A stretch of 64,000 nt of DNA from 'Nostoc azollae' 0708 (GCF_000196515.1 NC_014248.1:4778001-4842000); one strand, 5' to 3'; positions 47,689 through 58,323 are shown, counted from the stretch's first letter. A program made the numbers and translations. Notes: generated from the sequence alone by a model not told the origin.

Positions 47689-48177
47689 ATGTTCCAATGG
47701 TCAAAAAAGGTAGTTAAATCCGTCACTTTTAATCCAGAAATTGCTGATGAGAGTTTGTTGGCACAGGTGGAAAGCTACTTGGAGGCACAGCCCGAAAAGA
47801 CTTTCAGCGACCTCTGTAAAGAAGCTCTTTGGCAAGCTTTATGTGTACCGGACTCTGTACGACCTTCTCCGAATACAGCAGCACTGCCGATAGAACAACA
47901 AGTCGGTCAATTGCAACGTCAATTAGCTGGCCTTGAGGAACGTTTTTTTGCTAAGGAATCCCATCGTTTGCAGACAATGGAAAACCAGATCGTGCAGCTT
48001 AGTCAACAAGTAGCACAACTGGCAATTATCCTTAGTCAAGGAGGATCTACTCAGCCTCTTACTTCATCAGTACCAATGGTAGAAGTAATTAATAATTCTG
48101 CTTCTACTCCTGATCCCACTCCCCAAGAGGTTGACCCTGTAATTATTCGTCTGAGTCAGTATCTTGATGATTTCTAA
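47689..48177 (+). CDS. ParR-like adaptor protein
   Basis: 162 residues, 8 bp after the ParM-like gene. The first 14 residues (MFQWSKKVVKSVTF) form a basic amphipathic helix. Residues 15-60 (FNPEIADESLLAQVESYLEA, TFSDLCKEALWQAL) resemble a ribbon-helix-helix DNA-binding unit. A Gln-rich coiled coil (about 80-120: VGQLQRQLAGLEERFF, ENQIVQLSQQVAQLAI) and an acidic C-terminus ending IIRLSQYLDDF follow, the last a likely contact for the actin partner. No centromere-like iteron array is visible upstream, which fits a non-segregation role. Confidence 0.7.
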   Translation: MFQWSKKVVKSVTFNPEIADESLLAQVESYLEAQPEKTFSDLCKEALWQALCVPDSVRPSPNTAALPIEQQVGQLQRQLAGLEERFFAKESHRLQTMENQIVQLSQQVAQLAIILSQGGSTQPLTSSVPMVEVINNSASTPDPTPQEVDPVIIRLSQYLDDF

Positions 48178-48227
48178 GGAACAAGCCAGTTTGTAAGCGT
48201 TTTTACAAAAAAGAGTTAGATGGGTAT

Positions 48228-48269
48228 AAATTACACCCAGAAATTGTTAACAATTTCTGGGTGTAATTT
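48228..48269. terminator. Bidirectional rho-independent terminator
   Basis: A perfect 42-bp palindrome centred on GTTAAC (arms 48228-48248 and 48249-48269, core ACACCCAGAAATTG) followed by ATTTTTT. It sits between the convergent ParR-like and CPBP genes and probably ends both transcripts. Confidence 0.85.
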
Positions 48270-48274
48270 ATTTT

Positions 48275-48859
48275 TTAGCTGAATCGCCGTATTTTCCACA
48301 AATAGCTAGATAGCCAATTCGTCAGGATGTGAGCGACAATTGGGACTAATAAGTTGCCGCTTAATAGGGCGCTATATCCAAAAATAATGCCAATAATAGT
48401 TGCCCAAATCACATAAGGCCATTGTTCTGAACCACTAAGGTGTAAAATACCAAAACAAAGACTGGAGACAATAACCGCTACATGATCAGCACCTAAAGCG
48501 GGTAGCATCACACCGCGAAATAATAATTCTTCACTTAACCCCGGTAACAATCCCAGCCAAATTAAGTCTGGCAAAGCTAAAGGCTTGAGTACAATTTCTA
48601 GGTAATAGTCTGCACTTTTACGATAAGGAGCAGAAAAGCGATGAGTTAGTCCGCTTAAAAGAGTAATACCTAAGCCCAACCCCACTCCCAAAAATAAATC
48701 TCTGGGATACCAATACAACTTAAATAAAGAAACATTGCCAAAGCGTAACCACACCTTGGCGAGTATCCACAAAAGAATAGCTGTTGCGCCCATAGCTACA
48801 AGCACTTGGGTGCGGGTAAGATAGGGAATTTCTGGTTCTTGTTTTTGTTGTTCAACCAC
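48275..48859 (-). CDS. CPBP-family intramembrane metalloprotease
   Basis: 194 residues, about five or six membrane helices. The three motifs of the ABI/CPBP family are present: EELLFRG (residues about 108), FGILHLSG (His about 142) and HILTNW (about 178). The catalytic Glu and His ligands therefore look intact. Related to CAAX-processing and SRP-type proteases; substrate unknown. It converges on the ParM/ParR pair through the shared terminator. Confidence 0.9.
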   Translation of the reverse strand: MVEQQKQEPEIPYLTRTQVLVAMGATAILLWILAKVWLRFGNVSLFKLYWYPRDLFLGVGLGLGITLLSGLTHRFSAPYRKSADYYLEIVLKPLALPDLIWLGLLPGLSEELLFRGVMLPALGADHVAVIVSSLCFGILHLSGSEQWPYVIWATIIGIIFGYSALLSGNLLVPIVAHILTNWLSSYLWKIRRFS

Positions 48860-48878
48860 AGGCGTTTAGGTAATGGGT

Positions 48879-48939
48879 CAGTTATCAGTTATCAGTTATC
48901 AGTTATCAGTTATCAGTTATCAGTTATCAGTTATCAGTT
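48879..48939. repeat. Heptamer tandem repeat (AGTTATC), about eight copies
   Basis: Perfect seven-base units just upstream of the CPBP start and followed by TCACCTG-type short repeats before the DUF3326 gene end. Confidence 0.95.
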
Positions 48940-48985
48940 GTTATTTTTCCCTCTTCGCTGTCACCTATCACCTGTCACCTGTCAC

Positions 48986-50023
48986 CTATTCTCTTACTAA
49001 TGACCAAGGACTAATACCTGCTTTGTGAGCGACTAGGATACCTACTGCTTCTAAATATGAGTTTACCTGTATAGATTTGATTCCCAAAGCTGGCGCAGGG
49101 ACTTGTATCAAAGTTTTATTTTCTGCCACTGTAATTATTTGGCATTGGTTCTGGCTTAAATTCAGCAATGCGTTGCCACCACAAGCATTTGCCGGTACTA
49201 TAACAGCATCAACTTGATCTGCCCAAATATCTGCCTGTAAAGAATTGATAACTTCTCTTTTGGTGATAAATTGGGGAGCGCGACTTAAGCCGACAAAGAC
49301 ACAAGGTAAAAAAGTATAACCTAATTCTTCGGCAGCGGAACAGGGTGATAAATCAGGATCTGGGGATGCTGGAGCAAGGGCTGGCGCATGGGCGCATGGA
49401 ATTTGAAAAGTTCGGACTAATAAATGACTAATTACGGCTTCTGCACCTGCTAGTGGATCTACGCCTTTACCATGACGATAGTTTTGGGCTGCTTCTTCAT
49501 CTATTTTATCGGGAAAACGGGTAACAACTGCGAGCGCTTCTGCTTTCTCTTTTTTAATCAATATCTCTGCTGCCCTTAATAAGCTGTCTGGGTTGCCTAT
49601 TGTTCCCCAACTTGCACCAGAGGCAGAAATGCTTAATTCTACGTCCAAGGGCGAATCTGTAATGACATGATTGGTAATATTTAATCCTAATGTAGCTCTG
49701 GCTGCATCTGAGGCTTGCAGGTGTCGCAGCATTAATTCAGGTTCAATTCCTTGGTCTAAAAGCAAACCTACTCTATTACTATGGACAGGACGTAAACCCC
49801 AGCATCCAGCAGCGAATTGATCAAGTCCATAACCTTCAACATAGGAAGCGTTGGGAATATTCCAGTATAAACTTGCACCATTTAAGACATTGGGATGAGT
49901 AATCAAGTGATCGCACACCTGTGATATAACTCTGGCTACTGGTAAGGCATCTCCCGCGTATCCCCCAATAGCAGCCCCAATGCCAGTAGGAATAATTAAA
50001 ACCGCTGTATATGGTCGGTGCAT
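48986..50023 (-). CDS. DUF3326 domain protein
   Basis: 345 residues matching the cyanobacterial DUF3326 family along its length: TAVLIIPTGIGAAIGGYAGD, NGASLYWNIPNASYVEGYGL, DAVIVPANACGGNALLNL, and a C-terminal NSYLEAVGILVAHKAGI. The family has no assigned function; conserved Asn, His and Glu residues suggest an enzyme. Intact. The preceding small protein gene on the same strand starts 48 bp upstream, so the two may be co-transcribed. Confidence 0.85.
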   Translation of the reverse strand: MHRPYTAVLIIPTGIGAAIGGYAGDALPVARVISQVCDHLITHPNVLNGASLYWNIPNASYVEGYGLDQFAAGCWGLRPVHSNRVGLLLDQGIEPELMLRHLQASDAARATLGLNITNHVITDSPLDVELSISASGASWGTIGNPDSLLRAAEILIKKEKAEALAVVTRFPDKIDEEAAQNYRHGKGVDPLAGAEAVISHLLVRTFQIPCAHAPALAPASPDPDLSPCSAAEELGYTFLPCVFVGLSRAPQFITKREVINSLQADIWADQVDAVIVPANACGGNALLNLSQNQCQIITVAENKTLIQVPAPALGIKSIQVNSYLEAVGILVAHKAGISPWSLVRE

Positions 50024-50070
50024 GATTATTTAGGTAAGATGATGATCAATCGCTACAATCATATAATTTC

Positions 50071-50253
50071 TTACCGATTACTACCTGTAGTAACAACAGC
50101 TTCTACAGTTGCTTTTTCCTGTTCTTTATCCACCGCAGTAATAGCCCAGCGCAGGGGTTCACCTTGTTTTTTCAATTCTGCTTCAATAGCTTTCTGCAAC
50201 TCTGTCGGAGTTTGTTGCAAGTCGATTTCGGCAGTAATAAAATGAGTAGTCAT
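50071..50253 (-). CDS. Small conserved cyanobacterial protein
   Basis: 60 residues from ATG 50253: MTTHFITAEIDLQQTPTELQ, then KAIEAELKKQGEPLRWAITA, then VEAVVTT. A compact alpha/beta pattern without signal or membrane segment. An upstream in-frame Met would add 13 residues that look unconserved. Function unknown. Confidence 0.65.
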   Translation of the reverse strand: MTTHFITAEIDLQQTPTELQKAIEAELKKQGEPLRWAITAVDKEQEKATVEAVVTTGSNR

Positions 50254-50393
50254 GATGGTCAAACCTATGTCTTTGTGATTTCTACAATACAACTATATTT
50301 TGGCAATTGGTAAAAAATTTTAGATCGTAGATTTTAGATTGGAGTTAATTTAAATACAATCCAAAATCCAAAATTAAATTCCCATTCCCCAAT

Positions 50394-50714
50394 TTACTGA
50401 TCTTTACCAAATTGCCTTTGATAAACTATATCTTCCTTTTCTGTCTCAATTTTTAAATTAGAAAGAGGTTTAGAAACACAAAGCAGTGCATAACCTTCTT
50501 CTTGCAAGTCTAGACTTACACCCATACCCTCAGATTGATCTACCCTTCCTTCAGTGATCAAAGCAGCACAAGTTGTACAAACCCCAGCATGACAAGAAGC
50601 CGGCATTTCTAAACCCGCTGCTTCTGCAGTAGCTAAGATGGTTTCATTTTCTGGAACTTGCAAATTATAGATTTTGCCTTGGTGGTTGATTTCAACGGCG
50701 TAAGTCTTAGACAT
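50394..50714 (-). CDS. Plant-type 2Fe-2S ferredoxin
   Basis: 106 residues from ATG 50714. The cluster ligands are in PASCHAGVCTTCAAL (CxxxxCxxC) plus a distal Cys in ALLCVSKPLS. The N-terminus (YAVEINHQGKIYNLQVPENE) shows the beta-grasp fold. It carries electrons at low potential. It is a divergent ferredoxin rather than the main photosynthetic PetF, judging by the cluster loop (CHAGVC rather than CRAGAC). Intact. Confidence 0.9.
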   Translation of the reverse strand: MSKTYAVEINHQGKIYNLQVPENETILATAEAAGLEMPASCHAGVCTTCAALITEGRVDQSEGMGVSLDLQEEGYALLCVSKPLSNLKIETEKEDIVYQRQFGKDQ

Positions 50715-50732
50715 ATATAACAGCAGAGTCAA

Positions 50733-51089
50733 AGGATAAATAGGTCAATATATCTGATAATATATATGCATGGCTAACTTTTGCAATGCCAAAAACAGAT
50801 TTTCTAATTTTTATGCTTTCATAATTTAGAGTAAATATTTGTTACATTTAATGACTGCATTAAATGCTTACATACATGATAATAAGCTATTCTCAAGTTA
50901 AAGAATACAGAACTATATACCCATCCCATATAGTAGCCATATAGTAATTTAATTTGTCTTAATGCTTCACGAAGTGCTGCTTAGTGAATCGAGAATTGTC
51001 AAATGTAGCGAGCACCTGTATATTTTAACTCAGATTTAATATTCCACATGATCGCTTTTTTTGCAAACATCTGAGTTAAGAGAAATTGC
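50733..51089. other. Intergenic stretch without a gene
   Basis: AT-rich; contains the upstream regions of the ferredoxin and of the bestrophin remnant. Nothing else recognised. Confidence 0.5.
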
Positions 51090-51995
51090 ATGGCAACCAA
51101 GAAGCAGAGATGGTTTATAACAGCTTTCCAGATAAAAGGTTCAGTCATCTTAGCTATTTATCAAAAAGTGATATTTTGCGGGATGTTCGGTGTATTCATT
51201 TCTATACTTTATCAGTATAAACTACCAGTTCCCAAACCAGTTTTAGGGACTTTTATTCCCAGTATAGTTTTAGGTTTATTACTAGTATTTCGTACCAACA
51301 CCGCTTATGAAAGGTATTGGGAAGGTAGAAAAATTTGGGGTTCAATGGTAAATACTATCCATAACCTAGCACGAAAAATTTGGGTATCAGTTGACGAAAA
51401 TTCTTTAGAAGATAAAGATAACAAATTCATAGATTTAAATTTATTATTAGCATTTGCCGTAGCAACAAAATTACAACTGAGAGGAGAAAAAATTAATTTA
51501 GAGTTAGAAGCATTAATGCCAGCAGAAAAATACCAGAATCGAAAAATTGTCAATAACCCACCTATAGAAATTGCCTTTTGGATTGGCGATTATTTACAAT
51601 AATAGTATAATTAGAATTGCTTAAATAGTTAGCACTTAATATCAATGCAAGAATTATTGAATAATTTAGTTGATAACTTAGGAGCTTGTGAAAGAATTCT
51701 GAAAACACCAATTCCTCTATCTTATGCCATACATTTGAAACAATGACTCTTATTATATTGCTTATTACTACTATTTCAAGTTGTCGCAAGTTTGGATTTG
51801 TGGACAGGGATAATTTCGGCTTTAGTGAGTTTTAGTTTGTTAGGGATTGAAGCTATTAGTCTAGAAAATGAAAATCCCTTTGGCTATGATGATAATGATT
51901 TACCTCTGGATAATATTTGTACGAACATGAAACGCAACATTGATGATTTAATGAGTTTAAGACCTAGCCTACATTCATACACCAAAAACATATGA
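51090..51995 (+). pseudogene. Bestrophin-family channel, broken by in-frame stops
   Basis: One reading frame covers the whole family length. Up to 51599 it is normal (IFCGMFGVFISILYQYKLPV, LLLVFRTNTAYERYWEGRKI, NTIHNLARKIW). Then about 15 codons contain four stops (TAA, TAG, TAG, TAG). Sequence resumes as ELLNNLVDNLGACERILKTP, then a TGA after LKQ, then LWTGIISALVSFSLLGIEAI and ENPFGYDDNDLPLDNIC. No frameshift is needed to join the parts. Bestrophin-like proteins are anion channels, one linked to thylakoid function. Not functional here. Confidence 0.9.
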
Positions 51996-52018
51996 TTTCT
52001 AGATGATATTGATATATA

Positions 52019-52660
52019 TCATCCATATAGTGTTGAAAATACTCTTTTAAGAGATTGATCGTATATTTTCAATGTTTCCCTCAGTATTTCTGTCAAGTTA
52101 AAGTAGGTAGATATTGTTGGAGCATTCTCAATCCGATTTTTATCTTCAGGTGTAATACAATTAGCAATAAGAATAGTTTGTACTTCTGGATTTATACACA
52201 ATGCTTCTTCAAAAGATTTTTTAGCAGTACCATAACCTTCTAATGCACCAGCAGGATCAGTTACTCCTTTCACTTCAATCACACCAACTGTTTTCCCCTG
52301 ATTATTCAGAAGTAAAATATCTGGTTCTTGTGAGAAAAGAACAGAAGTATGATTAGCCAACATTAGACCCCGATACGCTTCTACATTTCCTATGCTAATT
52401 GTGCTTCAGTTTTATCAGGATTATATATTTCAACTTCAATACCCTTAAGTGGAAGAAAGGCAACAACTAAATTAAATTACGTTCTTTTGCCTCTTTGATC
52501 AGTAGTCCCTGTACAACCTGTTCAGGTTCTTCTCCAATAGCATTACGCCAAGAACCATCAATTTGCGCTCCAGTTGAAGCTAGTATTGTGCCATATAATT
52601 CTGCTTACGTCAGGCTGTCAATTGAACTATCAATAATCAGAGATATGTGTTCATTAAATA
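52019..52660 (-). pseudogene. Type II restriction endonuclease remnant (PD-(D/E)XK)
   Basis: The minus strand reads AELYGTILASTGAQIDGSWR, EEPEQVVQGLLIKEAKERNL, a LVVAFLPLKGIEVEIYNPDK segment in a shifted frame, and then an open 114-codon frame from 52363. That frame has EPDILLLNNQGKTVGVIEVK, the PD...ExK nuclease core. At least two shifts or stops break it. It may be XcyI-like, but the specificity is not readable. It is downstream of the methyltransferase remnant. Confidence 0.7.
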
Positions 52661-53830
52661 GTCGGGAAACTGTCAAAGCTTTATCTTCTGTTAGAGGAAT
52701 TTTATTGTCTTCATTAGCTTCAATCTTCTTTAAATTTACTTTAGCTAAATACTGAACTGCTTCTTGAGTAAGTACAGATATACTACGATAGTAGGCTAAT
52801 AATAAAGAGTGTTCTCGAATTAAACGAGGGTGACAAAATACTTGAATAAGTTCTAATTCGGAATGGTTACTGATATAAGCAAACGTATCTTCTCCAATAC
52901 CCCAGTTTTTCCAGTCTTCCCAACTTCCTCTTCCTAGTGTCTAAATAGATCTATTTGTCAGTCCAAAGGATTCTGCGATATCTGATAGAATTCAATCTAC
53001 AGGAATCTCTTCCCCTGCGTATTTGAAATTATCATTAACTATTGTGATTATGCCACCTGATTTGAGAATGGGACTTAACTCATAGATAACAAGACACATT
53101 TCATACAAGTAATTATGTACCATTCTGTAAATCTTTTGATTATTCGAAGTCCCTTCATTTTTATTTTTTCCTAAAGTCATTAATATTTCTTGTAGTGCAT
53201 CCTGTTGTTTAAAAACAGAATCTATTTTTAAGAAAACGTTATCCAGTTGTTTACTTATATAGTATTATTATAAATATGTACGTTTATCGCGATTTGATAC
53301 TGTGCATGAAAGTATTTGCTGACGTAGATTTTCGACTTTATTTTCACTACATGCCAAAAATGCAAGTTCAAGAGCATAGGTACGAGTGTAATCATATCAG
53401 TTCAGATATGGTGGTGATGTAATAACGAAATCAACACTATCACCTGGAAAAGTAGGAAGAATTTCTAAAAATGAACCTTCATAAAGGTTAGGTTCTACAT
53501 TTTCTAGATCGCCAAATTTGCTAGGGAACAATTGTGGTAGTTGATCATCATGAGATAAATCTAGTTGTATGGAACTTCACTCTAAGTCTGATATAATTTG
53601 CTTAAGCTTACGTTCAATAGCCTCTTCAAAAGATAAAATTGCTCCTTTATTAAATTCAGATTTACTTTTTGAACGCCCTGAACGAAAATACCAGCGGAGA
53701 TATTGCCCATCTTTTCTAGAAGAACTAATATCTTCAAGGATAGAAAAAGCTGCATATATATCAGTATCTTCTGGATATTCGTATCTGTAATAAAGTCATG
53801 ACAATAAGATAAATAGCCCATTGATTACTT
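52640..53830 (-). pseudogene. DNA methyltransferase (N4/N6 type), main fragment
   Basis: Several minus-strand frames give [40 protein letters not shown] followed by PYLN and [20 protein letters not shown]. Then come LYEMCLVIYELSPILKSGGI, and TFAYISNHSELELIQVFCHP. SPPY is the catalytic motif IV. At least five stops or shifts occur. The SAM-binding part lies upstream at 54675-54935, beyond an ISKra4 remnant. Confidence 0.8.
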
Positions 53831-53959
53831 TTCATTCATTTGGGAAGATGCATCATGAGTAATTGTTATATGTTTAAATATATAAATTTCTTGATACTAG
53901 TTTTGGTAATCTAGTTTTTGCAGTTTATATATTACTCTTTTAAATTCCTGTATATCTAT

Positions 53960-54586
53960 TTTTTGAGCTATTATTCGGGAGCATCGAGTTTTGGCAGAAA
54001 GACTCAAATAGGAAGCAAACCATTGAGATAAGCACAAGGAAGGGAAAGGATTTGGTAGACACTTTCAACATTCCACTATGCGCCAGAAATTTTAATCCTT
54101 GCTCCAATGTGTTTAATAGCAGATTCGACAGATCCAGAACCAATAGAACACAGTTATTTAGCTTGGTAGTAGGTGTAGTTAATAATGCCAGTGGGATGTT
54201 TTTCGCTTATGTCGAAAAACTTCTTAACTTGTTTGCCTCGAGAATTATTAAATAAAGCTTGAGCTGATAGCCTCAAGCAGCACTTTTAAACTAATGGACT
54301 TAATCGATTTCTTGGCTTCAAACCCAGTCTCTGCAACTATTTAGCTTTTAGTTTTAGTTCTCCTAGCAAGGGGTTTTGACTTTATTGGTTTTACCTATTT
54401 TCCTTCCGGTTGTTTCTTCGATAAAAAAAGGGCTATTTCTGGACTTACCACTTCTAATATTTGACTCCTTACTGTTTTTTCTATGCCTTCCAAGTCTGTT
54501 ATCTGACTTTTGTCTGCTTCTTCATATAACAATGTTGCCTATTCTTTTAAGCAGGCTTTGGTCCGTTCTTTTCTATCCTGGTTCAT
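53960..54586 (-). pseudogene. ISKra4-family transposase remnant
   Basis: Starts at ATG 54586 (MNQDRKERTKACLKE) with ADKSQITDLEGIEKTVRSQI and LEVVSPEIALFLSKKQ, the usual ISKra4 N-terminus. After a large internal deletion the C-terminal block SIGSGSVESAIKHIGARIKI, then SLPCAYLNGLLPI, follows. Stops occur throughout. It separates two parts of the methyltransferase gene. Confidence 0.8.
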
Positions 54587-54674
54587 GGTTGCTAATCCAC
54601 ACTTATTTATCCTTATATTCTGCTAAAAGCTGTGTATCTTCCAATAGTGGATGCTCCCTATTATTCTAGCTTCA

Positions 54675-54935
54675 GTAGCAAAAATGCCGACTGGTAGAAG
54701 TTGAATTTCCGTGGTTATCCATCCTAATTTACTAGCAGTCAATAGTGAGTGATGTTCCACTTCCTGAAAATGGATCTATTACTATACCTGGATTAGGCTT
54801 TAATGTTTGTAACATTTAGGTAATTAGAGGTTTTGAAAATCCTTTCCTATATTTGAACCAAGAAGAAAAAGGAGTTTGTTTATTTCCTTGATAACTAACC
54901 AAATTTCTATTTAAAGCAGGATCATGCGTGCTCTT
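54675..54935 (-). pseudogene. DNA methyltransferase, SAM-binding N-terminal fragment
   Basis: The minus strand reads DPALNRNLVSYQGNKQTPFF, WFKYRKGFSKPLI, then LQTLKPNPGIVIDPFSGSGT, where DPFSGSGT is methyltransferase motif I. The frame shifts and stops shortly after. Order on the strand (motif I, then motif IV at 53430) fits one gene split by the ISKra4 element. Confidence 0.75.
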
Positions 54936-55051
54936 AGATTAAAATATTTTATAAAGAATTCTTCTGGCACTCAAAGAAGATAATATAAGCATAAATCTAG
55001 TAAATACTTAATAAATTAGATCAAGTTTAAACTAAATTAACCAATAATTTT

Positions 55052-55959
55052 CTATAACTTCTTAATCCCCATTTCTAAACCCTCACACACGCCAGTCAGA
55101 AAGTCTAAGTCCGAACTAGCAATAGTATCACTTGGTTTGTGATAATTTGGATTTCGTAAAAACGCAGTATCTATCACCATCATTGCTGGATAACCCTGAT
55201 CCCAAAAAGGTGCATGATTACTAAGTCGAGTTTGGGAAACCAGTAACCCCCGATTGGGCGCTGGTAACCATTGACTAGGTACACCCACTTGGCGAATACT
55301 TCGACTTAAACTAATTAAATCGCGCAAAGCCCGCCAATTACCAATTAAACCAATAAAATCTCCAGTGTTGGGGTAAAACTTATCTAAAAAGCTGGGTATC
55401 TTTGCCAACCAGGAGTAAAGTCCTGATAGCCTAGCATTTCCAATGCTATCATCAAGCGTAGAGGTTGTCCTTGTTTACGTAATAAATCAGCATAATCAGC
55501 ACTACCTAATAAGCCGTATTCTTTCATATCAAAAGCAACAAGTCCCAAAGGATATCTAGCTGGTATTTGGGTAAAACTGTGAGCAAACTCTAACAACACA
55601 GCCACACCAGTAGCATTATCATCAGCAGCCACTGTATAAGGTACACCATCATAATGAGCGCCTATTAAAATGGGTGGTAACTTTGTTTCTTGCCTTTGTG
55701 TTTGGGCTGGTAAATTTAAAATCAGGTTGTTACAGGTTTTACCCCTGACTTGAAAGGTGTGGATTTCCACACTTCCCCATTGTGCAAGTTGTTGGCGAAT
55801 GTATTCTTGAACAAAGAAATGTCCGGTACTCGCCATATAGGGATCGCGTTCCCATGCTATCTCTTGGAGATGATTTTGTAATTGTTGTTTTAAAGTCAAA
55901 TTGGTGATTCGTGATTGGTGATTGAGAAAATTACTGTCTCTGTTCCCCACGCCCCACAC
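55052..55959 (-). pseudogene. M28-family peptidase, frameshifted
   Basis: Two overlapping frames (55384-55959 and 55052-55408) make one protein: IAWERDPYMASTGHFFVQEY, zinc-site IGAHYDGVPYTVAADDNATG, then GWQRYPAF, where a missing base near 55393 shifts the frame, and DKFYPNTGDFIGLIGNWRAL to the end. In addition the motif normally EEYGLLGS reads KEYGLLGS, so the general-base Glu appears replaced by Lys. Both changes argue against activity; if the shift were a sequencing error the Lys would still need explaining. Confidence 0.85.
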
Positions 55960-56169
55960 CCTACAGCCTCTTCTTCTTTTCCTCTCTTCAAATGCTATCC
56001 TAGTTTGGCAAGTAGCACCTTAAGCTAAAATTTCTCTAATTATGTAAATTATTGAATTTAATGATGATAATTATACCATTGGGTAATTTTTATCATTTAG
56101 CAGCAAGCTAGAGGTAGTACCATCTAATCATAATAGACGTACAGGACACGCTTAGGAGACAAGTAACGC

Positions 56170-58218
56170 ATGGGCAAGGTAGTCGGCATCGACTTGGGTA
56201 CAACCAACTCAGTAGTCGCCGTAATGGAGGGTGGCAAGCCGGTGGTGATTGCCAATGCTGAAGGTATGCGAACAACTCCCTCTGTTGTTGGCTTCACCAA
56301 AGAAGGTGAAAGGGTGGTTGGACAAATGGCAAGACGGCAAACTGTTCTTAATCCCCAAAATACCTTTTTTGCAGTTAAACGCTTCATTGGGCGGAAATAT
56401 GGTGAACTTAACCCAGATTCCAAGCGTGTACCCTATACCATCCGCAAAGATGAAATAGGCAGTATTAAAGTTGCGTGTCCCCGCTTAAATAAAGAATTTA
56501 CCCCAGAAGAAATTTCAGCTATGGTGCTGAGGAAATTGGCAGATGATGCTGGTCGCTATTTGGGAGAAACTGTCACTGGGGCTGTAATTACCGTTCCAGC
56601 TTATTTTAATGATTCCCAACGCCAGGCTACCCGCGATGCTGGGAGAATTGCTGGTTTAGATGTTTTGCGAATTCTCAATGAACCGACTGCGGCTTCTTTG
56701 GCTTACGGATTATATCGGGGTGAAACGGAAACCATCTTAGTTTTTGATTTGGGTGGTGGGACTTTTGATGTGTCGATTTTGGAAGTAGGTGACGGCATAT
56801 TCGAGGTTAAAGCCACTAGTGGAGATACGCAATTAGGTGGTAATGATTTTGATAGAAAGATAGTTGATTGGTTGGCAGGACAATTTTTAGAAGCAGAGGG
56901 TGTAGATTTAAGAAGTGATCGCCAAGCTTTACAAAGGTTAATGGAAGCCGCAGAAAAGGCCAAAATTGAACTTTCTGCTGTCAGTGTCACCGATATTAAC
57001 CTACCCTTCATCACCGCCACAGAGGACGGACCTAAACATTTAGAAACACGCCTGACGCGATCGCAATTTGAAGGACTATGTGGTGACTTAATCAGCAGAG
57101 TGCGAACACCAGTCAAAAGGGCGCTAAAAGATGCCGGACTTTCCCCAGTAGATATTGAAGAAGTTGTACTAGTAGGCGGTTCCACCAGGATACCAATAGT
57201 AAAACAGCTAGTGCGGGACTTCATAGGTATGGAACCCAACGAAAACGTCAACCCTGATGAAGTTGTGGCCGTAGGTGCAGCAATTCAAGCAGGTATTTTA
57301 GCCGGCGAACTCAAAGATGTATTGCTGTTAGATGTCACACCCCTATCTTTAGGACTGGAAACCATTGGTGGCGTGATGAAAAAGCTCATTCCCCGTAACA
57401 CCACAATACCAGTACGACGCTCCGACATTTTTTCCACCTCTGAAAATAACCAAAACAGCGTAGAAATCCACGTTGTCCAAGGTGAGAGAGAAATGGCAGC
57501 AAATAATAAGTCTTTGGGAAGATTTAAGCTGTATGGCATCCCACCAGCACCACGAGGCATCCCACAGGTTCAAATATCCTTTGATATTGATGCCAACGGG
57601 ATTTTACAGGTAACGGCTTTAGATCGTACCACTGGCAGAGAACAGAGTATCACAATTCAAGGCGCTTCTACCTTGAGTGAATCAGAAGTAAATCGCATGA
57701 TTCAAGATGCTCAAAAATATGCTGATGTTGACCGGGAAAGGAAAGAACGGGTAGAAAAACGCACTCGTTCCGAGGCATTGATTTTACAAGCAGAACGGCA
57801 ATTGAGGGAAGTAGCCTTGGAAATGGGGATGCAGTTTGCCCGTAACCGTCGTCAACGCATTGACAATATTTGCCGGGAACTGCGTGAAAGTTTAAAAGAT
57901 AATGATGATCGCGGTATTGACCAAGCTTACTCTGACCTGCAAGATGCTCTGTATGAGCTAAATCGCGAAGTGCGAGAGTATTATGCTGAAGATGAAGATG
58001 AAGACCTATTTGGTGCCATCCGTGACATCTTCACTGGTGATAAAGAACGGGAACGGGATTATTCCAGAGAAAACTATCGGGAACCCGATTCTAATAACAG
58101 AGACTATAGTCGAGACTATGGTAGAGACAATCGTTCTCCCTCCTATGATAGTCCTCCACCACACCGCCGCCGTCCCACCTACCGGGATAATTGGGATGAA
58201 GACGATGATTGGCTGTAA
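56170..58218 (+). CDS. dnaK3: Hsp70 chaperone DnaK, DnaK3 type
   Basis: 682 residues with the full ATPase domain ([47 protein letters not shown]) and substrate-binding domain ([17 protein letters not shown]). The C-terminal 60 residues are Arg/Asp/Tyr-rich with [20 protein letters not shown] and end DDDWL. Such a tail, rather than the EEVID-like acidic end of other DnaKs, marks the membrane-associated cyanobacterial DnaK3. AGGAGA lies about 11 bases before the ATG. A dnaJ gene follows on the same strand about 300 bp downstream. Confidence 0.92.
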   Translation: MGKVVGIDLGTTNSVVAVMEGGKPVVIANAEGMRTTPSVVGFTKEGERVVGQMARRQTVLNPQNTFFAVKRFIGRKYGELNPDSKRVPYTIRKDEIGSIKVACPRLNKEFTPEEISAMVLRKLADDAGRYLGETVTGAVITVPAYFNDSQRQATRDAGRIAGLDVLRILNEPTAASLAYGLYRGETETILVFDLGGGTFDVSILEVGDGIFEVKATSGDTQLGGNDFDRKIVDWLAGQFLEAEGVDLRSDRQALQRLMEAAEKAKIELSAVSVTDINLPFITATEDGPKHLETRLTRSQFEGLCGDLISRVRTPVKRALKDAGLSPVDIEEVVLVGGSTRIPIVKQLVRDFIGMEPNENVNPDEVVAVGAAIQAGILAGELKDVLLLDVTPLSLGLETIGGVMKKLIPRNTTIPVRRSDIFSTSENNQNSVEIHVVQGEREMAANNKSLGRFKLYGIPPAPRGIPQVQISFDIDANGILQVTALDRTTGREQSITIQGASTLSESEVNRMIQDAQKYADVDRERKERVEKRTRSEALILQAERQLREVALEMGMQFARNRRQRIDNICRELRESLKDNDDRGIDQAYSDLQDALYELNREVREYYAEDEDEDLFGAIRDIFTGDKERERDYSRENYREPDSNNRDYSRDYGRDNRSPSYDSPPPHRRRPTYRDNWDEDDDWL

Positions 58219-58323
58219 AGGAATTTGAGATTTTGGATTTTAGATTCAGGAGGCAGGAGGCAGGAGGTAGAAGAAAATTAGGTGACAGGTGACAGTAATC
58301 ATTAAAAATTAAAAATTAAAAAA

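Noticed and set aside
48879-48939. Regular repeat resembling a CRISPR array
   Set aside because: The unit is seven bases with no spacers; it is a tandem heptamer array, as are the others in the window.
53569-53790. Plus-strand frames in the RM locus
   Set aside because: They are antisense to recognisable methyltransferase sequence and have no family match.
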